A stretch of DNA of 64,000 nucleotides. Source: Streptomyces sp. Z26. GTDB taxonomy: Bacteria > Actinomycetota > Actinomycetes > Streptomycetales > Streptomycetaceae. The stretch's first letter is position 1. Each line of letters starts with the position of its first letter. The position numbers were made by a program, and so were the translations under genes. Below the pieces are notes generated by a model that searched no databases, was not told the DNA's origin, and saw only the letters and a list, made by a program, of their open reading frames with translations. Location: the NCBI RefSeq assembly GCF_003665095.1, contig NZ_RCHV01000002.1:124001-188000 (forward strand), in the 5' to 3' direction. Shown here piece by piece: positions 1-9,171 of this stretch.

Positions 1-311
1 ACGGCCGCGGTGAGCGCCGCCATGCCGCTGGCGAAGGCGACGGCGTCCTCGGTGCCCTCCAGCCGGGCGAGGGCCTGCTCGAAGCGGGCGACGGTGGGGT
101 TGTCGAGGCGGCCGTAGACCGGCGGCCCGTCGGGCAGTTCACCGGTGGCGGCGAACCGGTCGAGCCGGGCGGCCTCGGCGCGGCTGTCGTACGAGGGGTA
201 CGTGGTGGACAGGTCCAGCGGCGCGGCGTGCACGCCGAGGGCGGCGAGGTCGTCCCGCCCGGCGTGCACCGCCTCGGTGGCCAGCGCGCGGGCGGCGGGT
301 GTCGGCTCCAT
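1..311 (-). CDS. PLP-dependent trans-sulfuration enzyme, N-terminal part (cut by window edge)
   Basis: About 103 N-terminal residues are present, starting at ATG 311-309; the rest lies outside the window. The residues read like the Cys/Met metabolism PLP-enzyme family (cystathionine gamma-synthase or lyase, methionine gamma-lyase): a VHAGRDDL start, then PLDLSTTY, a VYGRLDNPT substrate/cofactor segment and EGTEDAVAFASGMAA, the glycine-rich stretch that cradles the PLP phosphate. The catalytic lysine would lie beyond the edge. These enzymes act on C-S bonds of cysteine, homocysteine or methionine derivatives. The gene is divergent from an Lrp/AsnC regulator 105 bp away, which is a common arrangement for amino-acid catabolic enzymes and suggests local control. 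Which member of the family it is cannot be told from this fragment. Confidence 0.85.
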   Translation of the reverse strand, partial: MEPTPAARALATEAVHAGRDDLAALGVHAAPLDLSTTYPSYDSRAEAARLDRFAATGELPDGPPVYGRLDNPTVARFEQALARLEGTEDAVAFASGMAALTAA

Positions 312-416
312 GGTCGTCGGCTCCTCCGGTGTCGTCTTCGTCGACGGCGTCTGCGTGGTGCCGATTCTGAACACCTCACGGGTGGTTGCGGGGAACAGCC
401 GTGCTACGTTCGGCCG

Positions 417-890
417 ATGCCTGGTTCCGTCGCGCTCGATCCGGTCGATCTGGACATACTGCGTCTGTTGCAGAACGACGCCCGGACGACGTACCGCGAG
501 CTGGCCGCGGCCGTCGGTGTCGCCCCCTCCACGTGCCTGGACCGGGTCGCCCGGCTGCGGCGCGGCGGCGTCATCCTGGGGCACGCGCTGCGGCTCGACC
601 CGGCGCGGCTCGGCCGGTCGCTGGAGGCGCTGCTGTCGGTGCAGGTGCGGCCGCACCGGCGGGAGCTGATCGGGCCGTTCGTGGAACGGGTGCGGGCGCT
701 GCCGGAGTCCCGGGCGCTGTTCCACCTCACCGGGCCCGACGACTACCTGGTGCACGTCGCGGTGACCGGCACGGCCGACCTCCAGCGGCTGGTGCTGGAC
801 GAGTTCACGTCGCGCAACGAGGTCGCCCGCGTCGAGACGCGGCTGATCTTCCAGCAGTGGGAGTGCGGACCGCTGCTCCCGCCCGCGTGA
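417..890 (+). CDS. Lrp/AsnC family transcriptional regulator
   Basis: A 157-residue protein, the usual Lrp/AsnC length. The N-terminal winged HTH is clear (LDPVDLDILRLLQNDART, then YRELAAAVGVAPSTCLDRV with recognition helix at about residues 30-50), followed by a RAM/AsnC ligand-binding domain (about 70-150) containing the typical FHLTGPDDYLVHV strand-turn. I chose ATG 417 because the HTH starts directly after it; the longer in-frame ORF from 228 would add about 63 residues without family resemblance. It probably senses an amino acid and controls the divergent trans-sulfuration enzyme gene as well as itself. Target and effector are inferred from position only. Confidence 0.9.
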   Translation: MPGSVALDPVDLDILRLLQNDARTTYRELAAAVGVAPSTCLDRVARLRRGGVILGHALRLDPARLGRSLEALLSVQVRPHRRELIGPFVERVRALPESRALFHLTGPDDYLVHVAVTGTADLQRLVLDEFTSRNEVARVETRLIFQQWECGPLLPPA

Positions 891-921
891 CGCGGCAGGC
901 CGCACGTACCAGGATGGGCGC

Positions 922-2682
922 ATGTCCGACGCGATGAACCCGAAGAGCACGCCGGCCCCCGACCAGGCGCCGCTCCTGCCCCGCGAGGTCGCCGACAGCT
1001 ATGTCGACGCCCTCGTCGAACTCGACCCGATCACCGGCACCTACCTCGGTGTCCCCACCAGCCACGGCAGGCTGCCGGACTTCTCCCCCGCCGGGCAGGA
1101 GGCGCTGGCGCAGCTCGGCCGCGACACGCTCGTACGGCTGGCGGAGGCCGAGGAGCGGCCCGGCGCCGACAGCGACGCGGAACGGCGCTGCGCGCGGCTG
1201 CTGCGCGAACGGCTCACCGCCGAACTCGCCGTGCACGACGCCGGGGAGGGGCTGCGCGCGGTGAGCAACCTCAGCTCGCCCGTGCACTCCGTACGCGGCA
1301 TCCTCAGCGTGATGCCCACCGAGACCGACGCCGACTGGGCGGCCGTCGCGTCGCGGCTGCGGGCGATGCCCGCGGCGCTGGAGGGCTACCGGCTGTCGCT
1401 GGAGGCGGGGCTCGCGCGGCGGCTCCCGGCGGGGCCGCGCCAGGTGGAGACGGTCCTCGGGCAGCTCGGCGAGTGGATCGGTGACACCCCGGACGGTGCG
1501 GACGGCGGGGCGTCGGACGAGGGGGCGGACGGCGGGAGTTGGTTCGCCGCGTTCGCCGCCGGGGGGCCGGAGGCCGCGCGCGCGGAGCTGGCGGACGCCG
1601 CCGCCGACGCGACGGGCGCGGTACGGGCGCTGCGGGACTGGCTGCGCGACGTGTACGCGCCGGGCATCGCGGGCTCCCCGGAGACCGTCGGCCGCGAACG
1701 GTACGCCCGCTGGGCCCGCTACTGGAACGGCACCGACCTCGACCTGGAGGAGGCGTACGCGTACGGCTGGGCGGAGTTCCACCGGCTGCTCGCCGAGATG
1801 CGCGCCGAGGCCGAGCGGATCCTGCCCGGCGCGGACACCCCCTGGGACGCGCTGCGGCACCTGGACACGCACGGGCAGGCGATCGAGGGCACCGAGGAGG
1901 TCGTCGCCTGGCTCCAGTCGCTGATGGACGAGGCCATCGACGAGCTGGACGGCACGCACTTCGAACTGGCCGAGCCCGTACGGCGGGTGGAGTCGCGGCT
2001 CGCCCCGCCCGGCGGCGCGGCGGCGCCGTACTACACGCAGCCGTCGCTGGACTTCTCCCGGCCCGGCCGCACCTGGCTGCCGACGATGGGCGAGACCCGT
2101 TTCCCCGTCTACGACCTGGTCTCCACCTGGTACCACGAGGGCGTTCCCGGGCACCATCTCCAGCTGGCGCAGTGGGCGTACGTCGCGGACCGGCTGTCGC
2201 GCTACCAGACGACGGTCGGCATGGTCAGCGCCAACGCCGAGGGCTGGGCGCTGTACGCGGAGCGGCTCATGGACGAGCTGGGGTTCCTCGGGGACCCGGA
2301 GCGTCGGCTCGGCTACCTCGACGCGCAGATGATGCGGTCGCTGCGGATCATCGTGGACATCGGCATGCACCTGGGGCTGGAGATCCCGGCGGAGTCGCCG
2401 TTCCACCCGGGCGAGCGGTGGACGCCGGAACTGGCGCAGGAGTTCTACGGGATGCACTGCGGGCGTCCGGCGGACTTCGTGGAGAGCGAGATGGTGCGCT
2501 ACCTGGGCATGCCGGGCCAGGCCATCGGCTACAAGCTCGGCGAACGCGCCTGGTTGGCGGGCCGGGAGGCGGCGCGGGCGGCGCACGGCGACGCGTTCGA
2601 CGCGAAGGCGTGGCATATGGCGGCCCTGTCGCAGGGGTCGCTGGGGTTGGACGACCTGGTCGCGGAGCTGTCGGCGCTCTGA
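922..2682 (+). CDS. DUF885 family protein (probable zinc metallopeptidase-like)
   Basis: A 586-residue protein of the DUF885 family, which is widespread in actinobacteria and proteobacteria and thought to be hydrolytic. The family signature HEGVPGHHLQ (about residues 405-414) resembles a metal-binding HExxH-type helix, and a second acidic helix EGWALYAERL (about 443) could supply a third ligand. There is no signal peptide, so it is expected in the cytoplasm. ATG 922 is preceded by a purine-rich stretch. It starts 31 bp after the Lrp-type regulator and may be cotranscribed with it. Substrate unknown; a peptidase role is inferred from the motif. Confidence 0.88.
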   Translation: MSDAMNPKSTPAPDQAPLLPREVADSYVDALVELDPITGTYLGVPTSHGRLPDFSPAGQEALAQLGRDTLVRLAEAEERPGADSDAERRCARLLRERLTAELAVHDAGEGLRAVSNLSSPVHSVRGILSVMPTETDADWAAVASRLRAMPAALEGYRLSLEAGLARRLPAGPRQVETVLGQLGEWIGDTPDGADGGASDEGADGGSWFAAFAAGGPEAARAELADAAADATGAVRALRDWLRDVYAPGIAGSPETVGRERYARWARYWNGTDLDLEEAYAYGWAEFHRLLAEMRAEAERILPGADTPWDALRHLDTHGQAIEGTEEVVAWLQSLMDEAIDELDGTHFELAEPVRRVESRLAPPGGAAAPYYTQPSLDFSRPGRTWLPTMGETRFPVYDLVSTWYHEGVPGHHLQLAQWAYVADRLSRYQTTVGMVSANAEGWALYAERLMDELGFLGDPERRLGYLDAQMMRSLRIIVDIGMHLGLEIPAESPFHPGERWTPELAQEFYGMHCGRPADFVESEMVRYLGMPGQAIGYKLGERAWLAGREAARAAHGDAFDAKAWHMAALSQGSLGLDDLVAELSAL

Positions 2683-2713
2683 GCCGGGCGGGGGCGGCGG
2701 TGCGGCGGGCGCC

Positions 2714-2742
2714 GGGTCGGCGGGCCGGGTGTCCGCCGACCC
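2714..2742. terminator. Hairpin terminator between convergent genes
   Basis: A perfect 10-bp stem (GGGTCGGCGG at 2714-2723 pairing with CCGCCGACCC at 2733-2742) with a 9-nt loop lies between the convergent DUF885 and sbcC stop codons. No U-tract follows, as is usual for Streptomyces terminators. It can serve both strands. Confidence 0.7.
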
Positions 2743-2754
2743 CGCGCCCGCCCG

Positions 2755-5700
2755 TCAGCCGCCGGACGGGACCGCGCGGCGGCGTACGGACGAGCCGGCG
2801 CGGGTCTTCACCACCTCCAGCTGGGCGGGGACACGGCGGCGCAGGTCCGGTACGTGGCTGACGATCCCGACGCTGCGGTCCCGCTCCCGCAGGGAGTCGA
2901 GCACGTCGAGCACCTCGTCGAGGGTGTCCTCGTCCAGGCTGCCGAACCCCTCGTCGATGAAGAGGGTGTCGAGCGGGGTGCCGCCCGCCTCGTCGGTGAC
3001 GACGTCGGCGAGGCCCAGGGCGAGGGCGAGCGACGCGAAGAACGTCTCCCCGCCCGACAGGGTGGCCGTGTCCCGCTCGACGCCCGTCCAGGAGTCGACG
3101 ACGTGCAGGCCCAGCCCGGACCGGCCGCGCCCCGTCGCGCGCTCCGCGGAGTGCACCAGGGTGTAGCGGCCGCCGGACATGCGCGCGAGGCGGGCGCTGG
3201 CGGCGGCCGCGACCTGTTCGAGGCGGGCGGCCAGCACGTACGTCTCCAGGCGCATCTTCCGCTCGTTCTCCGCGGCGGTGCCCGCGGTGAGGTGCGCCAG
3301 GGCGGCGACCCGCCGGTGGGCGGCGCGGCGCGGCGCCATGGCCCGGACGTCGGCGGCGGCGCGGGCGCCCAGCTCGTCCAGCTCGGCGCAGCGGGTGCGC
3401 GCCGCCTGCTCCACGGCGTGCGCGTCCCGCAGCCGCTCGGCGGCCGCGGCGGCGGCCGTCTCCGCCGCCCGCGGGTCGGCGGGCGGCCGGGACGCGGCGG
3501 CGGTCAGCCGCTCGTCGGCCAACTCGGCCGCCACGGCGGTCTCCTCGGCCTGCCAGCGGTCCAGCCACTCCTGCGCGGCGCGCTGCCGCGCCTCGTCCAG
3601 CGCGGCGTCGGCGGCGGCCTCCGGCGAGTCGAAGCCCGCCTGCCGGGCGGCCTCGGCGGCCCGGGTCCGCGCGTCCGTACGCCGCCGCGCCGCGTCCCGC
3701 GCCGCGCGGGCGGCGCCCGCCGCGTCGGTGAGGCACACCGCCAGCCGCTCCAGCTCCGCCGCGCGCGCGGCGACGTCGACCGCGTCGCCGCGCGCCCGCC
3801 GCACCTCCTCGGCCAGCTCGGCCTGCTCCCGCAGGAGCCCTTCGCGGTGCGAGGTACGGGCGGCCGCGCGCCGTTCCGCCTCGCGTTGCTCGCCCGTACG
3901 CCGCGCGTGCTCCCGTTCGGCCCGCTCCAGCTCCTCCCGCGCGGCGTGCGCGCCCGCGGCCTCCGCGTGCGCGGCGGCGTGCCCGGCCTCCAACTCCCGT
4001 ACGGCGTCGGCCAGTCGGGCCACGGCTTCGGCGCCGGCCGTGGCGCGGGCGGCGGTCAGCCGCTCGTCCACGGCGTGCAGCGCGCGGGCCGCGTCCTCCC
4101 GGGCGGTCTCCGCCTCGCCGTGTCGGGCGAGCGCGGCCTCCTCGGTGTGCCGGTCGACGTGGTCCGCGCCGGGCCGGGCGGGGGCGGGGTGCTCGGTGCC
4201 GCCGCAGACGGCGCAGGGCGCGCCGGGGGTGAGCGCCGCGGCCAGCTCGGCGGCGATGCCGCGCAGCCGCCGTTCCTTGAGGTCGAGCCAGTGGTCGCGG
4301 GCGGCGGTGACCCGTTCGCGGGCCCGGAGCAGCGCCTCGTCCGCGGTGGTCCGTTCGGCCTCCAGCCGGTCGCGGTCGCGGGCGGCCGTGAGGCGGAGGC
4401 GGGCCGGTTCCAGTCGGCCCGCGATGTGTTCCGAGCGGGTGGCGGCGGTCTGCGCGCGCTCGACGCGTGCCCGCAGCTCGCCGTGGCGGCGCTCCCAGTC
4501 GGACAGCCACTCGTCGGCGTCCCGCAGGATGTCGTCGTCGGCGCGCGACTCCCGTTCCACGGCGGCCAGTTCGGTGTCGATCTCGCGGACGCGTCCCTCA
4601 GCCCGGCGGGCGGAGGCGAGCGCGCCGAGCCGCTGCCGGGTCTCCCGCTCCAGCTCGGTGAGGCGGGTCTCGTCCGCGGTGGCGTGCCCGGCGGGCAGCC
4701 GGGCCCGCCCGCGCGCCTCGTCGTCGGCCGCGGCGGCGTGCTCGGCCTCGGCGGCGGCACGCAGCGCCACGGCGGGCGCGACGGCGGCGGCGGCGCGGGC
4801 GCGCGCCAGCCGCCCGGCGGTGTCGCGCCGCTCCCCGGCCGCGCCCGACAGCTGCTCGTGGCGGCGCCGCGCCTCGGCGAACCGCTCCTGGCGGCGGGCC
4901 AGTTCACCGGCCTCGTCCCGGCGCCGTACGGCCGTGTCGTGCGCCTCCCGCGTCGTACGGGCGGCGACGGCCGCCGCGTCGCGGCGCTCCCGCGCGCCGC
5001 AGCGCGCCACGGCGGCCTCGGCCAGCACGGTGTCCGCGAGCGCCGGGTCGCCGGGGGCGCCGGGCGGCCCGGCCTCGCCGGGCTCCGCGCCGGGTCCGGC
5101 GGCGCGCTGGTCGGGCAGGCCGCCGCCGGGGGCGCGGCGGCGCCCGGCGGCGCGCCCGTTCCCACCGCCGGGCGCCGGTTTGGGCGGGTCCTCGGGGGCG
5201 TCCGCCTCGGCGGCCGGGCCCGCCGCCTGCCGCGTCCGGTGCGCGAGGGCGAGCAGCGCCTCGTCGGCCTCGCGCACCTCGTCCTGCGCGGACCGGCGCA
5301 TCCGCGCCAACTCCTCCTCCACGGCGGCGAACCGGCCGGTGTCGAAGAGCCGCCCCAGCAGCTTCGCGCGGTCCTCCGCGCCCGCCCGCAGGAAGCGCGC
5401 GAAGTCGCCCTGCGGGAGGAGCGCGACCTGGCAGAACTGGTCGCGGCTCATGCCGAGCAGCTGCCCGACCTCGTCACCGATCTCCTGGTGCGACCGGCTC
5501 AGCGCGCGCCACTCCCCCTCGGCGGCGTCCCACTCGCGCAGCGCGGAGTGCGCGCGTTCGCGGGTGCGGCCGGTGCCGGTCTTCTTCGGGCGGAGCTGTT
5601 CCGGGCGGCGGGTGATCTCCAACCGCCGTCCGCCGACGGTGACGTCCAGCACGACCTCGGTGAGGGTGTGCGGGTCGGCGTGGTCGCTGCGCAGGGTGCC

Positions 5701-5892
5701 GCCGGGCTGCTGCCGGGCGCCGGGCACCGTGCCGTACAGCGCGAAGCACACGCCGTCCAGCAGCGACGTCTTGCCCGCGCCCGTCGCCCCGTGCAGCAGG
5801 AACAGGCCCGCGGCGCACAGCTCGTCGAAGTCGACGCGCTGGGTGCCGCCGAACGGTCCGAACGCCGTCAGCGTCAGCCGGTGCGGCCTCAT
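2755..5892 (-). CDS. sbcC: SbcC, SMC-like ATPase subunit of SbcCD nuclease
   Basis: 1045 residues, the normal SbcC/Rad50 length. The N-terminal ABC half has Walker A GATGAGKT (about residues 35-42). Two long Ala/Arg/Glu-rich coiled-coil arms flank a zinc hook PCAVCGG (about 559-565, CxxC). The C-terminal half has the ABC signature LSGGETFFASLALALG and Walker B LFIDEGFGSLD. SbcC pairs with SbcD to resect or cleave DNA ends and hairpins, acting on the nucleoid. Its start codon overlaps the sbcD stop by 4 bp (ATGA at 5889-5892), so the two are translationally coupled. An unusual Pro/Gly/Ala-rich stretch near residues 225-285 interrupts the first coiled-coil arm. Confidence 0.97.
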   Translation of the reverse strand: MRPHRLTLTAFGPFGGTQRVDFDELCAAGLFLLHGATGAGKTSLLDGVCFALYGTVPGARQQPGGTLRSDHADPHTLTEVVLDVTVGGRRLEITRRPEQLRPKKTGTGRTRERAHSALREWDAAEGEWRALSRSHQEIGDEVGQLLGMSRDQFCQVALLPQGDFARFLRAGAEDRAKLLGRLFDTGRFAAVEEELARMRRSAQDEVREADEALLALAHRTRQAAGPAAEADAPEDPPKPAPGGGNGRAAGRRRAPGGGLPDQRAAGPGAEPGEAGPPGAPGDPALADTVLAEAAVARCGARERRDAAAVAARTTREAHDTAVRRRDEAGELARRQERFAEARRRHEQLSGAAGERRDTAGRLARARAAAAVAPAVALRAAAEAEHAAAADDEARGRARLPAGHATADETRLTELERETRQRLGALASARRAEGRVREIDTELAAVERESRADDDILRDADEWLSDWERRHGELRARVERAQTAATRSEHIAGRLEPARLRLTAARDRDRLEAERTTADEALLRARERVTAARDHWLDLKERRLRGIAAELAAALTPGAPCAVCGGTEHPAPARPGADHVDRHTEEAALARHGEAETAREDAARALHAVDERLTAARATAGAEAVARLADAVRELEAGHAAAHAEAAGAHAAREELERAEREHARRTGEQREAERRAAARTSHREGLLREQAELAEEVRRARGDAVDVAARAAELERLAVCLTDAAGAARAARDAARRRTDARTRAAEAARQAGFDSPEAAADAALDEARQRAAQEWLDRWQAEETAVAAELADERLTAAASRPPADPRAAETAAAAAAERLRDAHAVEQAARTRCAELDELGARAAADVRAMAPRRAAHRRVAALAHLTAGTAAENERKMRLETYVLAARLEQVAAAASARLARMSGGRYTLVHSAERATGRGRSGLGLHVVDSWTGVERDTATLSGGETFFASLALALGLADVVTDEAGGTPLDTLFIDEGFGSLDEDTLDEVLDVLDSLRERDRSVGIVSHVPDLRRRVPAQLEVVKTRAGSSVRRRAVPSGG

Positions 5893-7073
5893 CGGCCCAC
5901 CCCTTCCGGCGCGCGCTCCGGCTCCGCGACGCGCTCCGGGCGCGTGGCCTCGAACGCGTCGCGCAGCAGGCGCCGTTCCCCCGGGTCGGCGTCCCGGCCG
6001 GGGCGTACGTGTGCCACGAAGTCCTCCGCGATCTGCTGGTCGGTGCGGGCGCGCAGCCGGTCGCCGTAGCTGCCCCGGGTGCCCTCCTCGGTCCGGTCGG
6101 GGTCGAAGACGAGGCTGAGGACGTGCGGGAAGCGCGCGGCCAGCCGCGCCATCGGTTCACGCGGCCGGGCGGTGTCGGTGAGCGTGGCCTCCACCCACGC
6201 GTCCTCGTGCCGTTCGAACTCCGGTTTCTCCAGCAGCTCGTCGAGGGTTCCGCGGAGCCGGGCGAGGGGCCGCGGCACCGGGCAGGGGACGCGTTCGGCG
6301 TGGACGGCGCCGTGCTCGTCGAGGTCGACGAGCCACATCGTCTTGCGGTGCCGGGCCTCGGAGAAGGAGTACGCGAGGGGCGAACCCGAGTACCGCACGC
6401 GTTCGTTGACGGTCTGGCAGCCGTGCAGGTGGCCCAGGGCCGCGTAGTCGACCCCGGCGAAGACCCCGGCGGGGACGGACGCGACGCCGCCGACGGTGAT
6501 GTCCCGCTCGCTGTCGGACGCCTCGCCGCCGGTGACGAAGGCGTGCGCGAGGACGACGGAACGGGTGCCGCCGGGCCGTTCGGCCAGGTCGGCGCGGACC
6601 CGGTCCATGGCGGCGGACAGCACGGCGGTGTGGCCGCGGCCCTCGGCGCCCAGGACACCGCGGGCGAGGGACGGTTCGAGGTAGGGCAGCCCGTAGCAGG
6701 CGACGTCGCCGTGGTCGTCCGCGAGGACGACGGGGGTGCCGCAGCCCGCGGGGTCGGTGCGCAGGTGGATGCCGGATCTGCCGATGAGTCCGGCGGCGAC
6801 GCCGAGGCGGCGGGCGGAGTCGTGGTTGCCGGAGGTCAGGACGGCGGGCACGCCGAGGTCGGCCAGGCGGTGCAGCACGTCGTCGAACAACTCGACGGCG
6901 GCGAGGGACGGGACGGCGCGGTCGTAGATGTCACCCGCGACGAGCACCGCGTCGACCCGGTGCCGGTCCACCGTGTCCACGAGGTGCGCGAGGAAGGCGC
7001 GCTGGGCGTCGAGCAGGCTGACGCGGTGGAAGCCGCGGCCCAGGTGCCAGTCGGATGTGTGGAGCAGACGCAT
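5889..7073 (-). CDS. sbcD: SbcD, exonuclease subunit of SbcCD
   Basis: 394 residues. It carries the full calcineurin-like phosphoesterase motif set of Mre11/SbcD: HTSDWHLG (residues 5-12), VAGDIYD, TSGNHDS, an AHAFV histidine and GHLHGCQ, which together bind two Mn ions. A C-terminal capping domain follows. It is the nuclease partner of SbcC, encoded immediately downstream with a 4-bp overlap. I start at ATG 7073, where the first catalytic motif begins; the open frame continues far upstream but that part has no family match and runs antisense through other genes. Confidence 0.97.
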   Translation of the reverse strand: MRLLHTSDWHLGRGFHRVSLLDAQRAFLAHLVDTVDRHRVDAVLVAGDIYDRAVPSLAAVELFDDVLHRLADLGVPAVLTSGNHDSARRLGVAAGLIGRSGIHLRTDPAGCGTPVVLADDHGDVACYGLPYLEPSLARGVLGAEGRGHTAVLSAAMDRVRADLAERPGGTRSVVLAHAFVTGGEASDSERDITVGGVASVPAGVFAGVDYAALGHLHGCQTVNERVRYSGSPLAYSFSEARHRKTMWLVDLDEHGAVHAERVPCPVPRPLARLRGTLDELLEKPEFERHEDAWVEATLTDTARPREPMARLAARFPHVLSLVFDPDRTEEGTRGSYGDRLRARTDQQIAEDFVAHVRPGRDADPGERRLLRDAFEATRPERVAEPERAPEGVGR

Positions 7074-7144
7074 GGTCAAGGACCCTACGGCCAGGCACTG
7101 ACAACGCCCGCGACACCCGGCCCCCGCGCCGCGCCGGCCCCCGC

Positions 7145-7783
7145 TCAGGCCGGTCCGGCGGCCGATCCGTAGACCTCGCCGCCGAGTTCGAGCCGCGCCG
7201 TGCCCGCCGTCGCGTCCGCGAGCCAGCCGCCGAACGTCCCGACGTCCGCCTCCGGCAGCCCGACCGTGAACGTGACCTCCGTGCCGTACGCCACGTCCCG
7301 CACGTCGCGGCCCGCCGCGCGCAGGTCGTTCGCCAGGCGCCCGGCGCGGTCGTGCCCGACGGTGACCTCGGCGAGCCGGAAGCGTTCCCGTACGACGGTG
7401 CCGACCGCGTCGAGGGCCTCCCCGACGGCGCCGCCGTAGGCGCGGATCAGGCCGCCCGCGCCGAGCTTCGTACCGCCGAACCAGCGGGAGACGACCGCCA
7501 CCACGTACCGCGTCTCGCGCCGCAGCAGCATCTGGAGCATCGGCACCCCGGCGGTGCCGCCCGGCTCGCCGTCGTCGCTCGCGCGCTGCACGGAGCCGTC
7601 CGCGCCGAGGACGTAGGCCCAGCAGTGGTGGCCCGCCGTCGGATGCGCGGCGCGGACCCGCGCGAGGAACGCCCGCGCCTCCGCCTCGTCGGCCGCGGGC
7701 GCGAGGGCGCAGCGGAAGCGCGAGCGGTTGACCTCCGTCTCGTGGACGCCCTCGCGGGCGAGGGTCACGTAGCGGTCGGGCAT
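7145..7783 (-). CDS. YigZ/IMPACT family protein
   Basis: 212 residues with the family's core at about 10-130: SRFRC, HHCWAYVLG, the signature ASDDGEPGGTAGVPML and VSRWFGGTKLGAGGLIRAYG, then a C-terminal DUF1949 ferredoxin-like domain (about 140-205). YigZ proteins are linked to nucleic-acid or ribosome-associated functions in bacteria (IMPACT regulates Gcn2 in eukaryotes), but the bacterial reaction is not settled. Divergent from the CoA-binding protein gene 82 bp away, and 71 bp upstream of sbcD on the same strand. Confidence 0.93.
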   Translation of the reverse strand: MPDRYVTLAREGVHETEVNRSRFRCALAPAADEAEARAFLARVRAAHPTAGHHCWAYVLGADGSVQRASDDGEPGGTAGVPMLQMLLRRETRYVVAVVSRWFGGTKLGAGGLIRAYGGAVGEALDAVGTVVRERFRLAEVTVGHDRAGRLANDLRAAGRDVRDVAYGTEVTFTVGLPEADVGTFGGWLADATAGTARLELGGEVYGSAAGPA

Positions 7784-7865
7784 GCCGCCACCCTACGGGC
7801 GCCGCCGTACGGGGGCGGTGCCGGGCCGCGGGAATGCGGTGCCGGTGCGCGCCCGTTGTCCGGGC

Positions 7866-8333
7866 ATGGGCGCAGACGAGAACGGCGAGAACGGCGGACC
7901 CGGCGGGTACGCGGACGAGGCGACGATCCGCAGGGTCCTCACCGGGACGGGCGACACCTGGGCCGTGGTGGGCCTGTCGAACAACGCGGACCGGGCGGCG
8001 TACGGCGTGGCCGGTGTGCTGCGCCGCCACGGCAAGCGGGTCGTGCCGGTGCACCCGAAGGCGGAGACGGTCGGCGGGGAGCGCGGGTACGCGACGCTGG
8101 CGGACATCCCGTTCCCCGTGGACGTGGTGGACGTGTTCGTCAACGCGTCGCTGGCCGGGCCCGTGGCCGACGAGGCGGTACGGGTGGGCGCGAAGGCCGT
8201 GTGGTTCCAGCTGGGCGTGGTCGACGAGGCGGCGTTCGCGCGGACCCGCGCGGCCGGGCTGGACATGGTGATGGACCGCTGCCCGGCGATCGAACTCCCG
8301 CGCCTGGAGCGGGAACGGCAACGGGCCGGCTGA
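7866..8333 (+). CDS. CoA-binding (YccU-like) protein
   Basis: 155 residues forming a single CoA-binding Rossmann-like domain: WAVVGLSNNADRAAYGVAGVL (residues 25-45, the nucleotide-binding loop), VVPVHPKAETVGGERGYATLADIP, then VDVVDVFVNAS and WFQLGV, ending in MDRCPAIE. This matches small stand-alone CoA_binding_2 proteins such as YccU, whose exact role is unknown. I start at ATG 7866; the in-frame upstream ATG at 7782 lies inside the divergent yigZ start region. Confidence 0.88.
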   Translation: MGADENGENGGPGGYADEATIRRVLTGTGDTWAVVGLSNNADRAAYGVAGVLRRHGKRVVPVHPKAETVGGERGYATLADIPFPVDVVDVFVNASLAGPVADEAVRVGAKAVWFQLGVVDEAAFARTRAAGLDMVMDRCPAIELPRLERERQRAG

Positions 8334-8495
8334 GCGGCGCGCCGCGCGGGCGGCGGCTCGCACCCCGGGGCCGCCCGGCAGGCCGAAGGGGGGTGATGCC
8401 GCCGTGATCCATGCCGGCCTCCCCCACGGCGGGTCGTGCGGCCGTCCGGGGTACGGGTGTCACGGGCGTACGGGCCTCCCCGTCCCGTACGGGTC

Positions 8496-9068
8496 TCAGC
8501 GGGGCGCGGGAACGGAGACCGCCATCGTCATCTCGACCGGTACGGCGCCGTCGTTGCGGTAGCCGTGCGGGACGTGCGCCTCGAACGACGCGGAGGTGCC
8601 CGCGGGCAGCGCGTGGTCGGCGCCGTGCGCGGAGAGCGTCAGCTCGCCGGTGGTGACGTGCACCAGTTCCGTGGTGCCCGGCGGGTGCGGGTCGGAGGTG
8701 CTGCCCTCGCCGGGCATCAGCCGCCAGGACCACAGCTCCAGCGGCCCGGGTGCCTCCGTACCGGCGAGGAGGGTGCTGTGGCTGCCCGCCTCGGTGGACC
8801 AGAGGCGTACGGCCTGCTCGGCGGGTACGAGGCGGACCTGCGGCTGCTGGTCGTAGTCGAGCAGGGTGGTGACGCTGACGCCGAGCGCGTCGCCCACCTT
8901 GACGACGGTGCCGACGCTGGGGTTCGTGCGCGCCTGCTCGATCTGGATGAGCATGCCCCGGCTGACGCCCGCGCGCGCGGCGAGCGCGTCGAGGGTGAAG
9001 CCGCGTTCCTGGCGGTGGCGCTTCAGGTTGCGGGCGAGGGACTGCGTGAGGTGGTCGAGGTCGGTCAC
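8496..9068 (-). CDS. XRE-family regulator with C-terminal cupin domain
   Basis: 190 residues. The HTH_3 domain is at about 7-65 (LARNLKRHRQERGFTLDALA, AGVSRGMLIQIEQ) and a cupin sensor barrel at about 110-185 (GTTELVHVTTGELTL, HGYRN). Proteins with this layout (PuuR/SutR-like) repress transport or catabolic genes in response to a small molecule bound by the cupin. It is divergent from an EamA-type transporter gene, so it is probably that gene's regulator; an inverted repeat sits between them. Confidence 0.92.
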   Translation of the reverse strand: MTDLDHLTQSLARNLKRHRQERGFTLDALAARAGVSRGMLIQIEQARTNPSVGTVVKVGDALGVSVTTLLDYDQQPQVRLVPAEQAVRLWSTEAGSHSTLLAGTEAPGPLELWSWRLMPGEGSTSDPHPPGTTELVHVTTGELTLSAHGADHALPAGTSASFEAHVPHGYRNDGAVPVEMTMAVSVPAPR

Positions 9069-9120
9069 GTTACTCCGGCACCGTCAAATATTTTGGATGA
9101 CTGGGTCGAACAGAATGCAC

Positions 9121-9156
9121 TACGGTGTGCTGGACTTCAGCGTTCATCACACCGTA
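9121..9156. promoter_or_regulatory. Inverted repeat between XRE regulator and EamA exporter
   Basis: TACGGTGTG (9121-9129) and CACACCGTA (9148-9156) form a perfect 9-bp inverted repeat with an 18-bp spacer in the divergent intergenic region, just upstream of the transporter ribosome-binding site. Nearby is an AT-rich core (AAATATTT, about 9089-9096) that stands out in this GC-rich sequence and may be the promoter. It could be the cupin regulator's operator or a 5'-UTR hairpin. Confidence 0.45.
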
Positions 9157-9171
9157 CTGCGAGGAGCCGCG

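Noticed and set aside
805..2616. 603-codon minus-strand frame opposite the DUF885 gene
   Set aside because: Shadow ORF; the DUF885 signature lies on the + strand.
2854..6069. 1071-codon open frame on the + strand opposite sbcC
   Set aside because: It is the antisense shadow of sbcC in GC-rich DNA; it has Arg/Gly/Pro-rich composition, no family motif and no start signal.
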